NCBI RefSeq assembly: GCF_030409525.1
Contig: NZ_JAUFQB010000017.1
Coordinates: forward strand, 1 to 64,000
Direction of reading: 5' to 3'
DNA from: Kaistella yonginensis
Lineage (GTDB): Bacteria > Bacteroidota > Bacteroidia > Flavobacteriales > Weeksellaceae
Length of the DNA stretch: 64,000 nt
Shown here: positions 9,025-17,421 of the stretch, one piece after another
Layout of the letters: each line of letters starts with the position of its first letter
Numbering within the stretch: the stretch's first letter is position 1
Notes under the pieces: generated by a model
What the model saw: the letters and a program-made list of their open reading frames with translations, nothing else
The model's database searches: none
Told to the model about the DNA's origin: nothing
Translations under genes and position numbers: made by a program

Positions 9025-9654
9025 ATGAAAACCTTTGGCAGAGATTTACTCACAAAAATACAACAAGCAATACTCGAGGGCGAAGCCGCCCATGAAATTT
9101 ACTCACCACCACATCGAACTTTATATTGTTATGATGAAATTTTAACAAAAAATCCGAAATTTGCCGCCGTTAATATTTTGCTTTATCTAAAAAACAATGA
9201 ATGGTATTTGCCACTCATTGTTCGAAGCGAGAATGAACGCGACCGACATAGCGGGCAAATCTCTTTGCCAGGCGGTAAGAAAGAAGATTTCGATCCCAAT
9301 TTTGCAGCAACTGCCAAACGCGAAACCTCAGAAGAAGTAGGAATTGATGAGCATTATATTAGAATTATCCGGGAGCTTTCGCCAATTTATATTCCACCGA
9401 GCAACTTTTATGTAAAAGCTTTTGTGTCTTACACCAAGAAAAACCCAACCTTCTTCTTGCAAGAAAGCGAAGCGGTAGAGTTGATCGAGTTTCCGATTTC
9501 ATCTATCTTAAGTTTGGCTAATGAACCAGAAATGAGAATCTTACCAAGCTCTCGAGGGATCAGCGTTCCCGTCATTGATTTTAACGGCTACATCATTTGG
9601 GGTGCGACTTCTATGATTTTAAGCGAGTTTAGTCAATTACTGAAAAATTTGTAA
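9025..9654 (+). CDS. Nudix hydrolase, CoA pyrophosphatase-like (NudL type)
   Basis: 209 residues. The CoA-pyrophosphatase signature is present: RSENERDRHSGQISLPGG leading into the Nudix box (about residues 83-106, with RETSEEVGI and metal-binding E100, E103 and E104). Such enzymes cut CoA or acyl-CoA into phosphopantetheine and 3',5'-ADP with Mg or Mn. It is followed after 25 bp by the acyltransferase gene on the same strand and is probably cotranscribed with it. Confidence 0.88.
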   Translation: MKTFGRDLLTKIQQAILEGEAAHEIYSPPHRTLYCYDEILTKNPKFAAVNILLYLKNNEWYLPLIVRSENERDRHSGQISLPGGKKEDFDPNFAATAKRETSEEVGIDEHYIRIIRELSPIYIPPSNFYVKAFVSYTKKNPTFFLQESEAVELIEFPISSILSLANEPEMRILPSSRGISVPVIDFNGYIIWGATSMILSEFSQLLKNL

Positions 9655-9679
9655 ATTCGCGGATTATGTAAATGTGATA

Positions 9680-10477
9680 ATGGCCAAGAAAAATATTTTC
9701 ACAGATGCCTTTGGTAATCTGTATTTCTTAAAAAGATTGATCATCTTCATCCTAGGAATTGTGTCTTATCGAAGATTCAACGGTTTCAATAAATTGAAGA
9801 TTTCTGGCGCTGAAAACCTAGTCGATCTTCCCGATTGCAATGTGCTTTTCGTTTCCAATCATCAGACTTATTTTGCTGATGTAGCAGCGATGTATCAAGC
9901 TTTTTGCGCAGTGAATAATGGTTATTTGAATTCCATTAAAAATCCCATCTATCTTTTAAATCCAAAAGTAGACATTTACTATGTTGCAGCTGAAGAAACC
10001 ATGAATAAAGGTTTTATGACCAAAATTTTTAAATTAGCGGGCGCCGTTACGGTGAAAAGAACCTGGCGAGCCGAAGGTCAAAATGTAAATAGAATCGTGG
10101 ATTTATCAGAAGTTGAAAATATTATGAAAGCCCTGGACAATGGTTGGGTAATCACCTTTCCACAAGGGACCACCTCTGCATTCGCTCAAGGCAGAAAAGG
10201 AACTGCCAAATTGGTCAAAAACCAAAAACCAATCGTCATTCCCATAAAAATTAATGGCTTCCGGCGCGCTTTTGACAAAAAAGGTTTGCGGGTAAAAGTG
10301 ACGGGCGTAAAACCGACGATGGAATTTAAACCTCCACTAGACATTGATTATGACAATGATAACGCGCAAACCATAATGCATAAAATTATGGTTGCGATAG
10401 AACAAACCGAAGATTTTAACGTTCTACATGATTATGATGAAGAACGTAAAGCACAAAAAACCGACCTTAAAAATTAA
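9680..10477 (+). CDS. 1-acyl-sn-glycerol-3-phosphate acyltransferase family protein (PlsC-like)
   Basis: About 265 residues. Acyltransferase block I is SNHQTYFADV and block III is TFPQGTTSAFAQGRKGTAKL, with a later PIVIPIKINGF. The enzyme would acylate lysophosphatidate or a related lysolipid at the inner membrane; a hydrophobic helix lies at residues 18-30. The His-Asp pair is spaced HX5D (H61, D67) instead of the canonical HX4D, so substrate or mechanism may differ slightly. A GTG two codons upstream is possible, but the ATG at 9680 is preferred. Runs with the Nudix gene. Confidence 0.85.
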   Translation: MAKKNIFTDAFGNLYFLKRLIIFILGIVSYRRFNGFNKLKISGAENLVDLPDCNVLFVSNHQTYFADVAAMYQAFCAVNNGYLNSIKNPIYLLNPKVDIYYVAAEETMNKGFMTKIFKLAGAVTVKRTWRAEGQNVNRIVDLSEVENIMKALDNGWVITFPQGTTSAFAQGRKGTAKLVKNQKPIVIPIKINGFRRAFDKKGLRVKVTGVKPTMEFKPPLDIDYDNDNAQTIMHKIMVAIEQTEDFNVLHDYDEERKAQKTDLKN

Positions 10478-10487
10478 ATATTGCGTT

Positions 10488-10925
10488 ATGAAAAAACTGA
10501 TTTTAGTATTTCTAATGATCATTTTAGCTGGATGCAACAGTCAAAAAAAATACGTCAATTTCGATTATAGTTTCGCTAGAAGCGGTGGCATTTCGCCCAT
10601 TTATGAAAACTTACTCATCAAAGGAAATAAAGCGTACTACTCCTATGAAGGACAAGGGAAAATTATTAAAAAAGACTTTACCCTTTCCAATGAAGATTTG
10701 CTTCTTATCGAACAAACCCTCACCGAAAATAATTTTAGAAAAATCCAGGAAGATTATAAAAAGTTGTACGACAACAGTACGATTGAAATCACTGTTAAAC
10801 GTGGAAATAACAGTGGCAACAAGAGCAATGCTTCTTTAATCATGAAGAAAAACCAGCAACAGTGGGATAATATTGTTACTGTTTTTCAGCAGATGATCGA
10901 TCGAAATATTAATCCTGATTCTTAA
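10488..10925 (+). CDS. Hypothetical small lipoprotein
   Basis: 145 residues from the ATG at 10488; the frame is open further upstream, but that part overlaps the acyltransferase gene. It has a lipoprotein signal (MKKLILVFLMIILAGC, lipobox LAGC, Cys16) and a mature domain rich in Tyr, Lys and Asn with alternating strands and helices (FDYSFARSGGISP, DLLLIEQTL). No known family recognised. It is 10 bp after the acyltransferase gene and 19 bp before the next gene, consistent with one transcript. Confidence 0.75.
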   Translation: MKKLILVFLMIILAGCNSQKKYVNFDYSFARSGGISPIYENLLIKGNKAYYSYEGQGKIIKKDFTLSNEDLLLIEQTLTENNFRKIQEDYKKLYDNSTIEITVKRGNNSGNKSNASLIMKKNQQQWDNIVTVFQQMIDRNINPDS

Positions 10926-10944
10926 TTACAATTTGCGCGGTCTG

Positions 10945-11481
10945 ATGGAAAATATGATGGAGCAATCAAAAAATAAAACCAGAGTTTTGGTGTTTAGCTC
11001 GCAACCTTCGGTAGCGAAACTTTTACTAGAAGTCTTGGGTTTTCATGGGAAAGCGTACGATTCTTATTTAGAAAACGGTAGCACAACGCATTCAAATAGT
11101 GATTTCGCGATTTTCGAAAGTTCTGATTTTGAAAAAGCAAGTGCTTTCGCCCCGAATATTGCCTTAATATCTTCAGAAATACTACCTGGGCAAATAGAAA
11201 CTGTCTTAGAGTCAATCGTCGCTGGCGGAGTTTTAATTTATCATTCAAATGGAAGTGAAGTGGTAGAAAATTCAAAAAACTTCTTTAGAAAGTTAGAATA
11301 TTCTGGAACCGATTTTGTGAAATCCGCTTCTACTTTTATTTTACAAACCAATATTGGAGAAATCCCTATTTCTTCTTCAGATGAAAATTTAATTAAGAAT
11401 ATCGACGGCATAAAATTATTAGCCCAGCAATTTGGCGTAATGGAAGAAGATTTCTACGAACCGGTCATGTACTTTGCGTAA
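10945..11481 (+). CDS. Mur-ligase-like orphan protein (central-domain fragment without P-loop)
   Basis: About 178 residues; the ATG at 10945 is chosen over an upstream TTG. The stretch SDFAIFESSDFEKASAFAPNIALI resembles the MurC/Mpl central domain, in which an Asp-Glu rich strand precedes a PNIAVIT strand, and RVLVFSSQPSVAKLL resembles a Rossmann strand and helix. There is no GTHGKTT nucleotide-binding motif and only about a third of Mur-ligase length, so it is not expected to be a ligase. It may be a non-catalytic paralogue or a regulator. It sits just upstream of hmgA, separated by 131 bp. The family assignment is an inference. Confidence 0.55.
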   Translation: MENMMEQSKNKTRVLVFSSQPSVAKLLLEVLGFHGKAYDSYLENGSTTHSNSDFAIFESSDFEKASAFAPNIALISSEILPGQIETVLESIVAGGVLIYHSNGSEVVENSKNFFRKLEYSGTDFVKSASTFILQTNIGEIPISSSDENLIKNIDGIKLLAQQFGVMEEDFYEPVMYFA

Positions 11482-11612
11482 AAGCACCGTATAAAATACA
11501 ATTGACCTCTGCAAGAATGAGTGCAATAGCTAAATTAAAAAAGTCTAAAGAATCTGTGATCCTCTCAGCAAAAATAAATTCATTAAATTTATCGAACTAA
11601 AGTTGTAAAAAA

Positions 11613-12800
11613 ATGAGTTACCAGCATTTCGGGAAAATTCCACAGAAAAGACATACCGTTTTCAAATCACCAGTAGATCAATTTTACTACGAACAATTAT
11701 TTGGTACCGAGGGATTTCATGGTATTTCTTCACTCTTATACCACATTCACCGACCTACCCAAATAAAATCAATTAGCGAACCGAAAGATGTAAGTCCGAA
11801 AGTTGCTGTGGCCAAAAATGTGACGCCAAGAATGTTCAAAGGAATGAACATCTCGCCGGAAAACGATTTTTTGGACAGTCGCAAAGTTTTATTGTTTAAT
11901 AACGACCTAAAATTAGGACTTGCAAAACCTAAAAAATCAACCGATTATTTTTATAAAAATGCAGAATGCGACGAACTTCTTTTTATTCATGAAGGAAGTG
12001 GAACCTTGAAAACTTTTCTGGGAAACCTCGATTTTTCTTATGGTGACTATCTTATTATTCCTAGAGGAACCATTTACTCCATCGAGTTTAAAAATGAAAA
12101 CAATATTCTTTTATTCATCGAAAGCCATTCGCCAATCAACACCCCAAAACGGTATAGAAATGAATTTGGCCAAATGCTAGAACATGCTCCATTTTGCGAA
12201 AGAGATATGATTGCGCCAACTTTTGTAGCACCCATTGATGAAAAAGGAGATTTTTTAATTAAAGTAAAGAAAGAAGACCAAATCTGGGACTTCATTTACG
12301 CCACGCACCCTTTTGATGTTGTCGGCTGGGATGGTTATTTTTATCCTTATAAATTCAATATCAAAAACTTTGAGCCGATTACAGGTCGTGTACATTTGCC
12401 ACCACCAATTCATCAAAATTTCGAAGCGCATAATTTTGTAGTGTGTTCGTTTGTTGCCAGAATGTACGACTACCATCCGCTAGCGATTCCGGCACCGTAT
12501 AACCACTCTAACATCGATTCAGACGAAGTTCTGTTCTATACCGAAGGTGATTTTATGAGCCGCAATCATATTGACTTAATGGATTTCACCCTTCATCCGG
12601 GCGGGATTGTTCATGGTCCTCATCCAGGTGCGATGGAACGCAGCATCGGTAAAAAATCAACCGAAGAATTTGCGGTAATGGTCGATCCGTTCAAACCATT
12701 TAAAATTACCGACGAAGCAATGAAAGTGGAGGATCCTTCTTATAAGACTTCTTGGTTAGAAAATGAGGATAATTATTTGGAAGACCGCAGCCAGGAATAA
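11613..12800 (+). CDS. hmgA: Homogentisate 1,2-dioxygenase
   Basis: 395 residues opening MSYQHFGKIPQKRHT, with a cupin-like body (DELLFIHEGSGTLKTF, DYLIIPRGTIY) and the iron-site region HLPPPIHQNFEAHNFVVCS followed by FTLHPGGIVHGPHPG. It opens the homogentisate ring with O2 to maleylacetoacetate, using non-haem Fe(II), in the tyrosine/phenylalanine pathway. It heads a run that also contains hppD and fahA. Bacteroidota members are somewhat shorter than the human enzyme. Confidence 0.95.
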   Translation: MSYQHFGKIPQKRHTVFKSPVDQFYYEQLFGTEGFHGISSLLYHIHRPTQIKSISEPKDVSPKVAVAKNVTPRMFKGMNISPENDFLDSRKVLLFNNDLKLGLAKPKKSTDYFYKNAECDELLFIHEGSGTLKTFLGNLDFSYGDYLIIPRGTIYSIEFKNENNILLFIESHSPINTPKRYRNEFGQMLEHAPFCERDMIAPTFVAPIDEKGDFLIKVKKEDQIWDFIYATHPFDVVGWDGYFYPYKFNIKNFEPITGRVHLPPPIHQNFEAHNFVVCSFVARMYDYHPLAIPAPYNHSNIDSDEVLFYTEGDFMSRNHIDLMDFTLHPGGIVHGPHPGAMERSIGKKSTEEFAVMVDPFKPFKITDEAMKVEDPSYKTSWLENEDNYLEDRSQE

Positions 12801-12860
12801 TTGTACATATGATTTTTATCAAAACTGATTTTGCTCATTTCAAATTTGGAATGAAAGAAT

Positions 12861-12868
12861 TACTTTTG
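12861..12868 (+). promoter_or_regulatory. Possible -7 box before the CoA-transferase gene
   Basis: TACTTTTG fits TAnnTTTG and lies 34 bp before the ATG, in the 102-bp gap after hmgA. The nearest clear upstream TTG is too far (27 nt), so this is weak support for a second promoter inside the tyrosine cluster. Confidence 0.3.
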
Positions 12869-12902
12869 ATACATCAACAATAGTAATAAAAAAAACAAAT
12901 AT

Positions 12903-14183
12903 ATGATTCAGTATGTCAGTGCCGAAGAAGCAGTATCACTCATTAAAAGTGGCGACCGGATTTTTTCTCATGGAAGTGCTTGTACGCCTAATTTTTTGAT
13001 CGATGAATTAGCGCGACAATCATCTCGATTAAGAGAGGTAGAATTCGTTTCAATCACCCAACAAGGAAATGTAGAAGTTGCAAAACCACAATACAAAGAC
13101 AGTTTTTATATCAATTCACTGTTCGTCTCCACCCCCGTTCGCGAGGCTGTAAATTCTGACCGAGGTGATTTTGTGCCTGTTTTTTTAAGTGAAATTCCTA
13201 TTCTCTTCAAGAGAGGAATGTTGCCGCTGGATGTGGCCCTCATTACCGTTTCCCCACCAGATGCTCATGGTTATTGTACTTTGGGAACCTCGGTGGATGT
13301 TGCAAGAAGTGCCGTAGATACTGCAAAAATTATTATTGCACAGGTGAATCCAAGAATGCCCAGAACCCATGGCGATGGAATGATTCATCACAGTAAAATC
13401 GATAAAATGGTTTGGCATGAAGAAGAATTATTAACCATCGACTATGGTGCAAAAGTAGGGGCCGATGAGTTGCTCATTGGAAGAAATGTTGCTGAACTAA
13501 TTGATGACCGATCCACGTTGCAAATGGGTATCGGAACTATTCCAGACGCCGTTTTACAATGTCTTCATAATCATAAAGACTTAGGCATTCATACCGAAAT
13601 GATCAGTGATGGTATTGTAGATTTAGTTGCAAAAGATGTAATCACCAATAAATTTAAAGGAACCCACCTCAACAGAACCATTACCAGTTTCGCTTTTGGA
13701 ACCCGGAAATTATATGACTATATCGATGATAATCCGGCCTTTTCTTTCATGGATGTGGAACATGTGAATTATCCGATCAATATCATGAAAAATAAAAAAA
13801 TGGTCGCGATTAATTCTGCCATAGAAATTGATTTAACCGGACAGGTCTGTGCAGATTCAATCGGAACTTACCAATTCAGCGGAATAGGAGGTCAGATGGA
13901 TTTTATGCGAGGTGCCGCACTTTCAGACGATGGAAAACCCATCATCGCTATTTCTTCTCGTACCAAAAAAGGAATCCCAAGAATTGCACCTTTCCTTAAA
14001 CAAGGAGCGGGCGTGGTCACCACCAGAGGGCATATTCACTACGTAGTGACCGAATATGGTGTAGCTTATTTGTATGGTAAAAACCTTCGCCAGCGTGCCA
14101 AATCTTTAATTGAAATTGCCCATCCAGACGATCGAGAAATGCTTGATGCAGCAGCGTTTGAACGATTCAAAGTACTGGTCTAA
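12903..14183 (+). CDS. Acetyl-CoA hydrolase / CoA-transferase (Cat1/4-hydroxybutyrate CoA-transferase family)
   Basis: 426 residues. The N-terminal CoA-transferase half has GDRIFSHGSACTPNFL and SPPDAHGYCTLGTSVD; the C-terminal half carries the catalytic glutamate E232 in GIHTEMISDG and GIGGQMDFMRGAALS. It moves CoA between carboxylic acids or hydrolyses acetyl-CoA. It lies between hmgA and hppD. Tyrosine breakdown ends in acetoacetate plus fumarate, so activation of acetoacetate with acyl-CoA is an attractive role, but this is inference from context. Followed by a terminator. Confidence 0.88.
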   Translation: MIQYVSAEEAVSLIKSGDRIFSHGSACTPNFLIDELARQSSRLREVEFVSITQQGNVEVAKPQYKDSFYINSLFVSTPVREAVNSDRGDFVPVFLSEIPILFKRGMLPLDVALITVSPPDAHGYCTLGTSVDVARSAVDTAKIIIAQVNPRMPRTHGDGMIHHSKIDKMVWHEEELLTIDYGAKVGADELLIGRNVAELIDDRSTLQMGIGTIPDAVLQCLHNHKDLGIHTEMISDGIVDLVAKDVITNKFKGTHLNRTITSFAFGTRKLYDYIDDNPAFSFMDVEHVNYPINIMKNKKMVAINSAIEIDLTGQVCADSIGTYQFSGIGGQMDFMRGAALSDDGKPIIAISSRTKKGIPRIAPFLKQGAGVVTTRGHIHYVVTEYGVAYLYGKNLRQRAKSLIEIAHPDDREMLDAAAFERFKVLV

Positions 14184-14200
14184 AAAATTAAACTCCTACA

Positions 14201-14229
14201 AATCCTCAATTTTCAGTGAGGATTTTTTT
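14201..14229 (+). terminator. Terminator after the CoA-transferase gene
   Basis: AATCCTCA pairs with TGAGGATT (8-nt loop) and is followed by a T-run. It splits the tyrosine cluster into hmgA-CoA-transferase and hppD onward. Confidence 0.8.
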
Positions 14230-14387
14230 GTTCAAAGTACATTTTGACAATGCTAATAAAATTGTTTTACCCGAGGTTTAGACTTTAATTATTTACAAAA
14301 AATGCAACAAAAAAGACAGCAGTTCTAAAAGTAAATTTTAACACTCCTAAAATTTTTGTAATTTGCAATATCTAAAAAAAGAATAAA

Positions 14388-15518
14388 ATGTCAACACTTA
14401 CTTTTGCTGAAAAGATCGCGCAGGCGGAAAATTTCTTACCAATCAATGGAACTGATTATATCGAATTTTATGTCGGAAATGCGAAGCAGGCTGCCCATTT
14501 TTACAAAACAGCTTTCGGCTTCCAGTCTTTAGCATATGCCGGCCCAGAAACCGGAATACGCGACCGAGCTTCTTATGTCTTGCAACAGGGAAAAATTCGC
14601 CTCGTTCTAACCTCTGGTCTTAATTCTGATTCTCCCATTTGTGAACATCAAAAAAAACACGGCGACGGGGTGAAGGTTCTGGCGCTTTGGGTAGATGATG
14701 CTTATTCCGCGTTTGAAGAAACTATAAAACGTGGTGCAAAACCTTATCTAGAGCCAACCACCTTAACCGATGAAAGCGGCGAAGTAAGAATGTCGGGAAT
14801 TTATACGTATGGTGAAACCGTGCATATGTTTGTAGAACGTAAAAATTACACTGGTGCATTTATGCCAGGCTTCCAAAAATGGGAAAGTGATTATAATCCA
14901 TCTGAGGTAGGTCTTTTGTATGTGGATCATTGCGTAGGAAATGTCGGTTGGGATCGTATGATTCCCGTGGTAAAATGGTATGAAGAAGTAATGGGATTTG
15001 TAAATATCCTCAGTTTTGATGACAAGCAGATCAATACCGAATATTCTGCGCTGATGTCTAAAGTGATGAGCAACGGAAATGGTTTTGCAAAATTCCCTAT
15101 TAATGAGCCAGCGGAAGGAAAGAAAAAATCTCAGGTCGAAGAATATCTGGATTTTTATGAGGAAGAAGGGGTACAACATATTGCAGTAGCAACCAAAGAC
15201 ATTATCAATACGGTGGTCGAATTAAAAGCAAGAGGCATTGAATTTCTTTCCGCGCCACCCGAAGCCTATTACGAAATGGTGCCCGAACGTGTGGGACATA
15301 TCGATGAGGATTTGAAAAAACTTCAGGATTTAGGTATTTTGATTGACCATGACGAAGAAGGTTATCTTCTTCAAATTTTTACCAAACCGGTGGAAGACCG
15401 CCCTACTCTTTTCTTCGAAATTATTGAAAGACATGGCGCACAGAGTTTTGGTGCTGGAAATTTCAAAGCCTTATTTGAAGCCTTAGAAAGAGAGCAAGCC
15501 AAACGAGGAAATCTATAA
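14388..15518 (+). CDS. hppD: 4-hydroxyphenylpyruvate dioxygenase
   Basis: 376 residues, two vicinal-oxygen-chelate halves. The iron ligands are visible: H181 in YVDHCVGNV, H264 in GVQHIAVAT and E344 in LFFEIIER, followed by the conserved SFGAGNFKALFEA tail. It converts 4-hydroxyphenylpyruvate and O2 to homogentisate and CO2, feeding HmgA. It is separated from the CoA-transferase gene by a terminator and about 200 bp of AT-rich DNA, so it probably has its own promoter, and continues into a small secreted protein gene after 44 bp. Confidence 0.97.
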   Translation: MSTLTFAEKIAQAENFLPINGTDYIEFYVGNAKQAAHFYKTAFGFQSLAYAGPETGIRDRASYVLQQGKIRLVLTSGLNSDSPICEHQKKHGDGVKVLALWVDDAYSAFEETIKRGAKPYLEPTTLTDESGEVRMSGIYTYGETVHMFVERKNYTGAFMPGFQKWESDYNPSEVGLLYVDHCVGNVGWDRMIPVVKWYEEVMGFVNILSFDDKQINTEYSALMSKVMSNGNGFAKFPINEPAEGKKKSQVEEYLDFYEEEGVQHIAVATKDIINTVVELKARGIEFLSAPPEAYYEMVPERVGHIDEDLKKLQDLGILIDHDEEGYLLQIFTKPVEDRPTLFFEIIERHGAQSFGAGNFKALFEALEREQAKRGNL

Positions 15519-15562
15519 AACACAATCCCATTCGATTCTAATCGAAGCAAAAAAAAACATTG

Positions 15563-16021
15563 ATGAAAAAAATAATTGCGCTTCTACTTTTTATTTCAGC
15601 GCTCGGCTTGAAGGGTCAGTACGGATCAATTAATGCCATCCTGGACCGCCTGGAAGAAAAAAAAGGCTTGAATAAAAATTTAAAGAACGTCAGTATCGAC
15701 GACGTAAAATTTGTATTAATTAAAGATTTCGGCGATCATACGGAAAGATATTTTTTTATTATTAAAGGAAATAAATCGACCTACGTCGAAGTTTTTGATG
15801 ACAAACAAACCGGAGGAACATCTTCCAACGTATTTTCTGGTGATATTGTTCGCTCAAAGCATCAGATTATATCTTTAAGAGCCGATCAGCTGGAAGGAAA
15901 GAAAATCCCCATCCCGATTACCAAAACCTTTCTACTGACGGAACAAAAAAATATTCTTTACCTTATCGATATCAACTCCAGAGAACGATGGATCGAAGAG
16001 AGCGCCATTAACAAAAAATAA
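15563..16021 (+). CDS. Small exported hypothetical protein in the tyrosine cluster
   Basis: 152 residues from the ATG at 15563; a TTG one codon earlier is less likely. It has a Sec signal peptide (MKKIIALLLFISALGLKGQ, cleavage near residue 19) and a mature domain of alternating strands (YFFIIKGNKSTYVEVFDD, TKTFLLTEQKNILYLIDI). It has no Cys, no lipobox and no family I recognise. It lies 44 bp after hppD and is followed by a hairpin, so it may be cotranscribed with hppD. A role in tyrosine metabolism is only a guess from position. Confidence 0.7.
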   Translation: MKKIIALLLFISALGLKGQYGSINAILDRLEEKKGLNKNLKNVSIDDVKFVLIKDFGDHTERYFFIIKGNKSTYVEVFDDKQTGGTSSNVFSGDIVRSKHQIISLRADQLEGKKIPIPITKTFLLTEQKNILYLIDINSRERWIEESAINKK

Positions 16022-16035
16022 ACATTCCACAGATC

Positions 16036-16080
16036 AAGGTTCAAAGTAGCAATGCAAATTCATTCTTTGAACCTTTTCTT
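16036..16080 (+). terminator. Hairpin with T-rich tail between the small exported gene and fahA
   Basis: AAGGTTCAAAG pairs with CTTTGAACCTT across an 18-nt loop and is followed by TTCTTT. The long loop makes it a weaker terminator than others in the window; it could also act as a leader hairpin for fahA. Confidence 0.5.
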
Positions 16081-16094
16081 TAATTACAATTATT

Positions 16095-17345
16095 ATGAAA
16101 TCATTTATCAAATATCCAGAAAATTCAGATTTTTCAATTCACAATATTCCCTTTGGTGTAGGAGTTTTTAATAAAGAGTATTTCGCCTGTTGTTCCCGAA
16201 TCGGTGATATGGTGATTGACCTTGCTACTTTGTATGATTATGGTTTTTTTGACGAAATCGAAGGAATTGATGAAAATGTTTTTGAGGCATTTACTTTAAA
16301 TGAATTTATCGCCTTAGAAAAACACGTTACCAAAGCTGTACGATTAAAAATTCAGGAAATTTTGGGTGAACATTCTAAACTTGCAGGAGATCAAAAAACC
16401 ATTGACGAATGTTTTTATCATTTTGAGGAAGTTGAAATGATGATGCCTGTGCACGTCCCAAATTATACCGACTTTTATAGCAGTATTGAGCACGCCACGA
16501 ACGTCGGCAAAATGTTCAGAGGTGCAGACAACGCCCTGCTTCCCAACTGGAAGCATCTTCCGGTCGGTTATCACGGTCGGGCTTCCTCAATTGTGATCTC
16601 TGGCACCGAATTTCACCGCCCAAAAGGGCAAATGAAACCTGTGGCAGATGAAAATCCTATTTTCGGAGCTTGCAAGCAACTGGATTTTGAATTAGAAATG
16701 GCATTTATAGTGAATAAAAACACAGAAATGGGCGATCGTATTACAACGGCTGAGGCTGAGGAGGCTATTTTCGGTATGGTCTTGTTCAATGATTGGTCGG
16801 CCAGAGATATTCAAAGCTGGGAATATGTTCCGTTGGGACCATTTTTAGGAAAAAATTTCTGCTCCACGATTTCACCTTGGATAGTTACTTTGGAAGCTTT
16901 AAAACCTTTCCGAACAGACTCGCCAAAGCAGGAACCCGAAGTGTTGGACTATCTAAAATTCCAGGGTCAACAAAATTTTGATATTAAGCTGCAGGTTTAT
17001 ATTCAACCTGAAAACGGGCAAGAAAATTTAATTTCAGAGAGCAATTATAAATTTATGTACTGGAACATGTTGCAGCAGTTGGCGCATCACACGGTGAACG
17101 GTTGTAATATAGAAGTTGGTGATCTGTACGCTTCTGGAACCATTTCTGGACGTGAAAAAAGTTCTTTTGGTTCGATGCTTGAACTCACTTGGCGTGGGAC
17201 ACAACCTCTACATTTATCCGACGGAACAGAGCGTAAATTCATTAATGATCATGATACGGTAATCATGAGAGGACACGCGGAAAAAGAAGGAATGCGGGTC
17301 GGTTTCGGTGAGGTAAGAGGGAAAGTGTTGGCTGCGAAAGAATAA
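16095..17345 (+). CDS. fahA: Fumarylacetoacetase
   Basis: 416 residues, eukaryote-like FAH: an N-terminal SH3-like domain (FGVGVFNKEYFACCSRIGD) and the hydrolase domain with VPNYTDFYSSIEHATNVG (first metal ligand Asp), LPVGYHGRASSIVISG, LDFELEMAFIV and LFNDWSARDIQSWEYVPLGP. It hydrolyses fumarylacetoacetate to fumarate and acetoacetate, the last step of tyrosine catabolism. Followed closely by a flavin reductase gene. Confidence 0.96.
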   Translation: MKSFIKYPENSDFSIHNIPFGVGVFNKEYFACCSRIGDMVIDLATLYDYGFFDEIEGIDENVFEAFTLNEFIALEKHVTKAVRLKIQEILGEHSKLAGDQKTIDECFYHFEEVEMMMPVHVPNYTDFYSSIEHATNVGKMFRGADNALLPNWKHLPVGYHGRASSIVISGTEFHRPKGQMKPVADENPIFGACKQLDFELEMAFIVNKNTEMGDRITTAEAEEAIFGMVLFNDWSARDIQSWEYVPLGPFLGKNFCSTISPWIVTLEALKPFRTDSPKQEPEVLDYLKFQGQQNFDIKLQVYIQPENGQENLISESNYKFMYWNMLQQLAHHTVNGCNIEVGDLYASGTISGREKSSFGSMLELTWRGTQPLHLSDGTERKFINDHDTVIMRGHAEKEGMRVGFGEVRGKVLAAKE

Positions 17346-17421
17346 GCCTTTGAAAATATAAACCACAACGAATCACAAAGTAGATTGGCTATTGTGTTAT
17401 AATCCTAAAGTTCTAAAAAAT

